Part shown: positions 57,301 through 64,000 of the stretch, piece after piece
Numbering within the stretch: position 1 is the first letter of the stretch
Layout: every line of letters begins with the position of its first letter
Assembly: GCA_029876055.1 (NCBI GenBank)
Contig: CM056877.1
Location: 1,612,001 to 1,676,000 of the forward strand
DNA: 64,000 bases
Direction: 5' to 3'
Origin: Madurella fahalii
Lineage: Eukaryota > Ascomycota > Sordariomycetes > Sordariales
Position numbers and translations under genes: made by a program
Notes under the pieces: model-generated
What the model was told of the DNA's origin: nothing
The model's input: only the letters and a program-made list of their open reading frames with translations
Database searches by the model: none

Positions 57301-58593
57301 TAGTCCCCGATAGCTTGATCAGGCTCCCACGGCAGGGGTTTTCGGTTGACTGGTGGGCTGCTTGTTTGGCCCGGCTAGGGTCGGCGCCGTATATCGAATT
57401 GATAGCCGAAGACCATCGCGGACTCGCCCTGTGCCCGGCATCGCATCACATCCGGGCAAAAAATTGGAAGGAGTCCTAGCTCCGTCACCTCCCACTTCGG
57501 TAAGAAACGGATCCGCATCAACAGAAGTTATACCTGAGCGCCCCCCCCCCCCCCCCCAAAAAAAAAAATATCTAACTCAATCCCATGTGTCTGCTTGATC
57601 GAGGACCGACTCTTTGTTGATCAAGATTCACACAAAGACTGTAGCGACTTAAGCCGAAGTGATGGGTTGACAAACTGAGGGTGGGCCGTTACCCACCGTC
57701 GCGGACTGCCGAGAAACTAGCGGCCCCCGAGTTCCGGCGCAACGGAGGGCCCAAGATCTAGGCGCGGGCCGGAGTGCGGAACGGGGCAAATATGGAGAAT
57801 TTGGAATCTTAACATTGGGCACTCGAGAGGAGGCGTTCAGGCTCGTCAAAAGAGCGTACTCGGGGTTAAAAGGCTGTTAATAGCGGATGGTGAGTGAGGG
57901 AACCGTTATTTTATTCATTTTTTTTTCCCCCCAAGCAGGCGGGGAATAAATGAGCAAGAAAGTGTGACATCAGAGCGCGCTTATTTGACTGGGCGCGCTT
58001 AAAAACCCGTTCGCAGGGGGCTTGCCGCTAGTCTAATTCGGGACCCGCCCGGCCCAAGCGATCACGCACTCCGCCCGCTTCTCTCCATCGCAACCTTGCG
58101 CCTGCAGCATCGGCCCCAGAATTTCATCGCCATCCCATCGTCCGAAAAGCTATCGCGAGTCTGAATTGCGCCGCCCATCTCCCGCGCACTAGGAGCTCGG
58201 GTTTCTTGCGCATTTTATTTGCCTGTGCAATTGCCTCGGCGCTGCGACCCGTCCAACGCCGGTGGTATCGCCCGAGAACACGCCTGCCGAAACCTTATGG
58301 CTCCCTGAACGTCGAAACATCGGCTTTTCTTCGTGGTCTATATTTCGACGTCACACCGGGACAAGGGCTTGCCCGGCGTACGGACCGCCAACCACACAGT
58401 TCATTACTTAGTCGGCGCACCGTCTGTAGAACGCGCTTCCTCTGGGAGCGCGCCATCTTCCGAGACGGTGGCGGCCCTTGCTCTCCTCAACCCGGCTGAG
58501 CCCGAACTGTCGCTTTCGCCCCATCAACTCGACATCGCACCGCACCTGGTCACCGATAGCCACGTCCTCCCAGAGGCGGCGCCCGAACCGTTG
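54389..58593. other. 4.2-kb interval with no supported gene
   Basis: This is the largest gene-free stretch. It lies between two divergent 5' ends, so promoters and long leaders account for part of it. Frames such as 56233-56460 and 56712-57128 have ATG starts but no family features. A C17A11 homopolymer junction sits at 57541-57568. The last 500 bp are probably the PP4R3 leader. Confidence 0.5.
57541..57568 (+). repeat. C17 followed by A11 homopolymer junction
   Basis: Seventeen C directly followed by eleven A. Such junctions are prone to length change and sequencing error, so exact counts may be unreliable. Confidence 0.8.
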
Positions 58594-61500
58594 ATGATGG
58601 CACAACCGGTGCCACATCAGACGACGGATAAGAGACGCGTCAAGGTTTACGAGCTCCGCCACAATGACTGGTTCGACCGCGGCACCGGCTTCTGCTTCGC
58701 GAGCTTCGTCGCGGTATGTTTTCCCCCGCTGATATTACACGCCCCCGCGATTGCTTGACACTCTGTGTTGCCGTGCTCCCCAATATTCACCACAAAACCG
58801 GACCCGCTTCATGATCGTCGTCGAGCCATCCATTGCTGATTTGTACGACTTTGTGATTCCAGGTCGAAGAAGGCCAGCCGAAAGAACCCCGCGTGATTGT
58901 CGAGTCCGAAGACCAACCCGACCGTCTTCTCCTCGAGACCAAGATCGTCAAGGATGACGGCTTTCAAAAACAACAAGGCGCGTTTCTGCACACTGTCGCG
59001 GCCCCCTCGGGAACTGCCCCAAACTAACCCTACCCGCAGACACACTCATTGTGTGGACCGACAATGGCGTCGATATGGCGCTAAGCTTCCAGGAGGCCGA
59101 GGGTTGCGCATTGATTTGGTCCGTTTCCACTCTGCGATGGCCTAGTGCGTGCTTGTCGTGCTAGCTAACCGCCCGTTCGTGTAGGAAGTTCATTGATGGG
59201 GTCCAACAAACCTTCCAATCGGTAATGGGGGGGCCGGACGACGGGCTTTCGGATGACCTGGCAATGGATATGCCCGCCTCCATCCAGCTCCCGCCGGCTG
59301 ATATAAGGACGTTGCACGAATTAGACATGGCCATCCGGAACCTGTCGCAATCCCCGGCCGGCCGGGATGCCCTCGCCAAGACGATCATGAGTGAAGACTA
59401 CATCAGCAAACTAATTCCACTAGTAGAGATGGCCGAAGATCTCGAGAGCCTGCAAGATCTTCACCGGTTATGCAACATCATGAAGACGATTCTCCTCCTA
59501 AACGACACGGCCATTATCGAACACGCCGTGTCCGACGAGTGTGTCTTGGGAGTTGTCGGCGCGCTGGAGTACGACCCGGATTTTCCGAGCCACAAGGCAA
59601 ACCACCGGCAGTGGTTGAACAGCCAGGGGCGATACAAGGAGGTTGTCAGGATTCAGGACGACCAGGTTCGCCGCAAAATCCACCAGACATATCGATTGCA
59701 GTATCTCAAGGACGTCGTGCTGGCCCGCATTCTCGACGACCCGACCTTCTCGGTCCTCAACTCGCTCATCTTCTTCAACCAGGTCGACATCGTACAACAC
59801 CTGCATAACACGCCGGGGTTTCTGAAGGACCTCTTCGCCATCTTCCACGACCCGAACGAACAGCCTCTACGCAAAAAGGAGGCGGTCCTCTTCATCCAGC
59901 AATGCTGCGCCATCGCAAAGAATCTCCAGCCCCCGGCCCGCCAAGCCTTGTATACCCACTTCCTCAGCCAAGGCCTTCTCCCCGTTATCAATTTTGGCCT
60001 GCGGCATCTCGACGTGTCGGTTCGGGTTGGCGCGACGGATATCCTGGTCTCCATGATCGACCACGACCCCTCGCTGGTCCGGCTGACCATCTACGAGCAA
60101 ATCCAAAGGCATTCGGCTCCGCTTACCGACACCCTGATCGACCTTTTACTTGTCGAGGTGGACTTGGGTATCAAGTCTCAGATATCAGATGCGCTCAAAG
60201 TTCTTCTCGACCCGACACCTCCCGGGCCGCCACAGGAAGGCCGGGGAGAGTTTATGGTGGGCCAGGCTAGGATCAGGGCCCAGCAGGGCATTGAGCCTCA
60301 ACAGGATTTGTTCCTGAATCACTTTTACGAGCACTCAGCCGTCAGGCTCTTCAAACCCCTTCTTGACCTTGAAAAACGGACCGAGATGAAGTTCAGCGCG
60401 CAGGAGGATGGGATATTTAGCTACCTCAACGACATCCTCTGCTTCTACATCCGGCAGCATCAGACTCGCAGCAAGTTTTTTGTCTTGACATATGGCCTAG
60501 CCCAGCGGTTCGTCCAGTTGCTCGCCTGCAAGGAGAAACATTTACAGCTCGGTAAGTGAACCAGCATGCTGGCCTTATGGTCTGCGATTAACCCGATGTA
60601 TGACAGTCGCGATCCGCTTCTTCCGCCAACTGGTAGTCCTCCAAGACGAGTTCTACGTTAAACACATGGCCGACAAGAACGTTCTCGGCCCGATCCTCGA
60701 CGTCCTGTTGCGCACCATGCCTCGAGACAATCTCCTCTGTTCGGCCTGTCTCGAGCTCTTCATGCTCATAAACAAGGAGAACATCAGAGAGCTAATCAAG
60801 CACATGGTGGAGAACTACCGGGAGAAGATCATGGCCCTCTCGTACATGGATACGTTCAACGAGATACTCAATCGCTACGACCAGACGCAGGGATTTACCG
60901 CATCCGTGGATCCTTATTTCGAAAGCGAGGACGAGCTCGGCAGGAGACCGATGCACGGTCATACGGGCGGGCTGCGGGGCGAGCATCTTGCGATTGACCA
61001 AGCTCAGGAGGATTATCTGAATACGTCAGACGACGACGACGATGAGAACACTAACCACGCAATGGGCGGTATGAATCAAAGTCCATCTACTAATGGCAAT
61101 GCATCAAAACCGCTGGTTGAGTACAACTCTGATGACGACGAGGAACAAGATGACGACGATCGACTCTCGGACGCCGACAGTACCCTACCGCTCGCGGATA
61201 CCAACCGCCCTTCTTCAAGCAATACCAATGAGGACAACGACAGTGAAGCCTCGAAGGAGAACCAAGCCCCTTCAACACCATCCGCCAACACTCCCGCTGC
61301 TGCAGCAGCTGCTGCTGCTGCTGCCGCCGCCGCCGTCACACCCCCCGAAAGACTTTCGGAAAAGCGCCGGAGGGAAGAAGACGAGGATGACGACGCGCTA
61401 GACAAACTGACACAGCATAAGCGGCGGAACAGTTCCGGCAGCGTAGCCAGCAATAGCAATCTATCAGCCGTCAGTAGCAACAGTAATGCAACAGCGATCT

Positions 61501-61631
61501 TCAGAAAGACAAAGGTCGCTTTGTTTTCTGCTGATGCTCGCGGCGGTGGTGGCGGCGGCCGCAGGGCGGCGAGCAATCCGAATAACAGCAGCAGCAGCAA
61601 TGGTAATCACGCTCATGCCCAGCAGCAGCAG

Positions 61632-61664
<33 letters not shown>

Positions 61665-61796
61665 AGGAAAATTGCGATTAGCATCTCGCCCTCAGTGAAG
61701 ACAGCTGTGGCGACGGCGGGGAAAGCGCAGGTAGTGGCGCCTGACAGTAGAGGAGGAGGGGGTGGCGGTGGTGGTGGGCATGAAGGCGACAAGTGA
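58594..61796 (+). CDS. PSY2: Protein phosphatase 4 regulatory subunit 3 (SMEK/Psy2)
   Basis: Exons 58594-58713, 58863-58977, 59040-59118, 59185-60551 and 60607-61796 give 956 residues. The start is the first of two adjacent ATGs (MMAQPVPHQ); no earlier in-frame ATG exists. The EVH1/Ran-binding-like domain is residues 1 to about 105 (RRVKVYELRHNDWFDRGTGF, then TLIVWTDNGVDMALSFQEAE). Joining across intron 4 gives LIWKFIDGVQQTFQS, matching the family. A DUF625/ARM-like helical core follows with DLHRLCNIMKTILLLNDTAI and KNVLGPILDVLLRTMPRDNL. The C-terminal 350 residues are acidic and low-complexity: poly-Ala, poly-Gln, poly-Gly. The subunit targets PP4 in DNA-damage recovery and other roles. Intron 2 (58978-59039) keeps the frame only with a GC donor. 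Confidence 0.94.
61287..61336 (+). repeat. Poly-alanine coding repeat
   Basis: GCT/GCA/GCC codons encode about 13 consecutive alanines in the disordered tail of PP4R3. Confidence 0.8.
61620..61663 (+). repeat. Poly-glutamine CAG/CAA coding repeat
   Basis: About 15 mixed CAG and CAA codons encode consecutive glutamines near the PP4R3 C-terminus. Confidence 0.85.
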
Positions 61797-62820
61797 TGAG
61801 GAAGGAAAGGGTTGTGTCCTGTCTTACCGACTGAGGCCTCGTCATTACCTGCCTACCCCTATCTTCGACTCTCCCGTGTTGGACCATCGAGATGTGATTC
61901 GATAATACCATCCACCCCTTTATTTTCGCAGAAAAGGGAAAAGGGGCCCATTTTCTATCTCTTTTCGAAGAATCTGAACTGGGGTTATCTGCTTTTTATG
62001 TCTGGTTTGGCTTGGTTTGGCTTGGTTATCCGGATCAGGGGGTCGGTTGGTCGGTCGGTTGGCGGCGGCAATGGCTACGGCTACGGAGGCGGCTTATAAA
62101 CCCCCCTCCTTAAATGAGTTTATTTTGACCCATCCTCTACTGGTCTACCATCCTTCCCCTCTACTCCCCCGGTTCAGTGCGTATTTATTTTTGGACCTTC
62201 CTTTCGATGTGATGATTTTAGCTCGCTTGGCCGCCTGCTTATCCACTCGCCTATCTAATCTGGTTCAGTCGGGACGGGTTGATGGCTGCGTGATAGATGG
62301 GCGGCTTGAGACTCTTCTCGGCAAATCACGGTTCTCGCTCATGAAATGGGGAGGAAGCGGGTTGGGTATAGGGAGGGGATATGGCATGTTTTGACATACT
62401 GGACTGTCATGCGAGGATCTACAACCCGATCAGGCGGGTCAAGACATACCGGTTCTTTTGGTGATATTGGGGACCGCGTGGATGGGTATGGGTGGTCGGG
62501 TTGAAGCAATGGAAGCATGCATAATGGTGGCGAGTAGTCTCGGGGGGTTTGTTGTAGGGGTGATTATTGGGACTGGATGGAAGCGGAAGGCGGGAGTTTT
62601 GTAGAACCCCGGTTGTATCAATACCAAAAACAACTATGCACTACCTACGCTTTACCAACATGACCGCTAGCTGAAAGGGTGTTCTTTTATTTATTCAGAA
62701 TTCTATATAGTATCGTGGCTTTCCCCCCTTTTTCTTTTCGCCTCCTCCGTCCCATGTCTTCCTTGGCTATCCTCCCTTCCTTTTTCCTATTCCCCCTACC
62801 GTTTATCTCCTCCTTGCCTT
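61797..62820. other. Convergent spacer PP4R3/AFG2
   Basis: 3' flanks of two convergent genes. It contains short GGTT-rich stretches (62000-62060) and pyrimidine-rich sequence near 62720-62820. No gene is supported. Confidence 0.55.
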
Positions 62821-64000
62821 CTAATACTTCCTAAACTGTCGTTCCCACTGCTCGAACCCATCCAACATTTCCTTTGTAATTTGTCTCTTTTGCTTCTGGA
62901 TTGCGGACTCCAGATCCCGCATTCTGATACCCTTCTCCACATCGGCTCCGCCATCTCGGTCACGTTCGTGGGCGGCCATGCCGGCGGCGGCGCAGATCCC
63001 CTTAATCTCAGCGCCCGAGTAACCCTCGGTCTCCTTCGCTAGCCTATCGATATCGACGTCGGCGTGCATGCGGCGGCGGGCGGCCACTTTCGCGAAGATT
63101 GCGCGGCGAGCGCTCTCATCCGGCGGGCTCACGTAGATCAGCTCGTCGAAGCGGCCCGGGCGTAAGAGTGCCGGGTCGACCGCCTGCGGGCAGTTGGTGG
63201 CGGCCAGCACGACGACGCCGTGCAGCGCCTCGAAACCGTCCATCTCGTTGAGCAGCGTGGTCAGCACGTTGACACCGCCGGTGCCACCCGATTTGTGCTG
63301 GCCGAAGCCGCTCCTTTGCCCCGCGATGCTGTCGATCTCGTCGAAGAAAATCATGCTCGGGCTTACCTCGCGCGCGCGCTGGAAGAGGCGCCGCACTGCC
63401 CGCTCGGATTCGCCGACGTACATGTTCAGGAGCTCGGCGCCTTTGACGGCGAAGAAGTTCAACCCCGACTCCGTCGCCATTGCCTGAGCTGCCATTGTTT
63501 TGGAGCAGCCTGGCGGGCCATACAAAAGGAAACCCTTGGGTGGGCGGTCAAAGTATTGAGAAAGGATCTCGGGCGGCTCGAGCGAGAGACGCACGGCACG
63601 GCGGAGTGAGAGTTTGACATTTTCTTGGCCGCCAATATCGTCCCATCTGATTGGTGGCGGTTTCAGGTTGATGTCGTGCATTGCCGAGGGCCGGACAAGG
63701 CGGAGAGCTTCATGGTAGTCGGAAGGATGGTAGTAGACCGGCGCTGATGGAGGCGTGGTTTGTCCATTTCCTTCATCTTGCTCCTCGCCGGCTGTGGAGG
63801 GGGGGTCATAGGGAGCTGCTCGTTGGGTGATGATGCCGGGCTCTCCCGGCTGCGGTTACGTCCAATCAAACGGGCTTCATGAACTAAACGACGGAGGTCC
63901 TTGGCGTTGTAGGCGTGGGTTCGCTCGCTCAGGTGGCGGAGGAGATCCTGTTCCTCGTCAGGGGCCACCCAGAGCTTCTGTGAAGCGAGGATTTCCTTTC
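62821..64000 (-). CDS. AFG2: AAA ATPase Afg2/SPATA5-like, C-terminal part (5' end outside window)
   Basis: Exon 62821-63791 (323 codons with stop) is joined upstream to an exon running from 63860 past the window edge. The proposed 68-bp intron (63792-63859) has GTAACC, CTATGAC and CACAG; a 44-bp alternative ending earlier also keeps the frame. Upstream residues (ILASQKLWVAPDEE; LSERTHAYNAKDLRRLV) are the lid of the first ATPase domain. The second domain has RWDDIGGQENVK, Walker A GPPGCSKT (Cys-Ser in place of Gly, as in Afg2), Walker B MIFFDEID, and the arginine-finger region LLRPGRFDELIYV. It ends EQWERQFRKY. Afg2/Drg1 releases Rlp24 from cytoplasmic pre-60S ribosomes. The N-terminal half is not in the window. 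Confidence 0.9.

Noticed and set aside
1..64000. CRISPR arrays, viral or transposon insertions, RIP blocks
   Set aside because: No regularly spaced direct repeats, long terminal or inverted repeats, or AT-rich degraded stretches seen on reading.

Overview
The window is nuclear DNA of a filamentous ascomycete. GC-rich coding sequence, short introns (mostly 44-100 bp, one of 191 bp) with CTAAC/CTGAC-like branch sites, compact genes with 0.4-1 kb spacers, and the set of orthologues (a homeobox plus C2H2 regulator, a fungal PPR protein, an SH3/zinc protein) point to Sordariomycetes, probably Sordariales near Chaetomiaceae. That placement is inferred from how the proteins look, not from a search. 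I saw no transposon, CRISPR array, virus or AT-rich RIP-degraded block.

Layout. 0.2-6.2 kb: cohesin loader Mis4/Scc2 (+). 7.3-8.5 kb: conserved protein of unknown function (-). 10.3-11.3 kb: single-pass membrane protein whose first exon seems to be only the ATG (+). 13.0-16.7 kb: homeobox/C2H2 transcription factor with five helical repeats (+). 17.09-17.18 kb: intron-containing tRNA-Ile(AAU) (+). 18.0-19.1 kb: Rab-type GTPase (-). 20.0-21.7 kb: cytochrome b2 type L-lactate dehydrogenase (-). 22.9-25.6 kb: SH3/zinc protein (-). 27.0-29.8 kb: anoctamin/Ist2-like channel (-). 30.4-32.1 kb: PLP-dependent amino acid decarboxylase (+). 32.3-37.0 kb: lysophospholipase NTE1 (-). 38.0-39.2 kb: eIF2-alpha (+). 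39.6-45.7 kb: three mitochondrial genes in a row, IMP2, MME1-like carrier and a PPR protein (+). 46.4-48.0 kb: squalene epoxidase ERG1 (+). 48.7-50.2 kb: ALG5 (-). 53.0-54.4 kb: low-complexity protein of unknown function (-). 58.6-61.8 kb: PP4 regulatory subunit 3/Psy2 (+). 62.8-64.0 kb: 3' part of the AAA ATPase Afg2 (-, runs off the window).

This is mostly a housekeeping neighbourhood: chromosome cohesion, translation initiation, ribosome maturation, sterol and lipid metabolism, N-glycosylation, mitochondrial biogenesis. Gene order shows no biosynthetic cluster. I rebuilt exon structures by hand from splice sites, reading-frame continuity and family conservation; every multi-exon model given closes in frame.

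Most worth a second look: five degenerate repeats in the homeobox protein that resemble the CENP-B/Tc5 type helix-turn-helix; two introns that appear to use GC donors; a start codon isolated in its own exon; close alternative acceptors in two genes; and the layered SH3/zinc protein. The intervals 50.2-53.0 kb and 54.4-58.6 kb hold no gene I can support.
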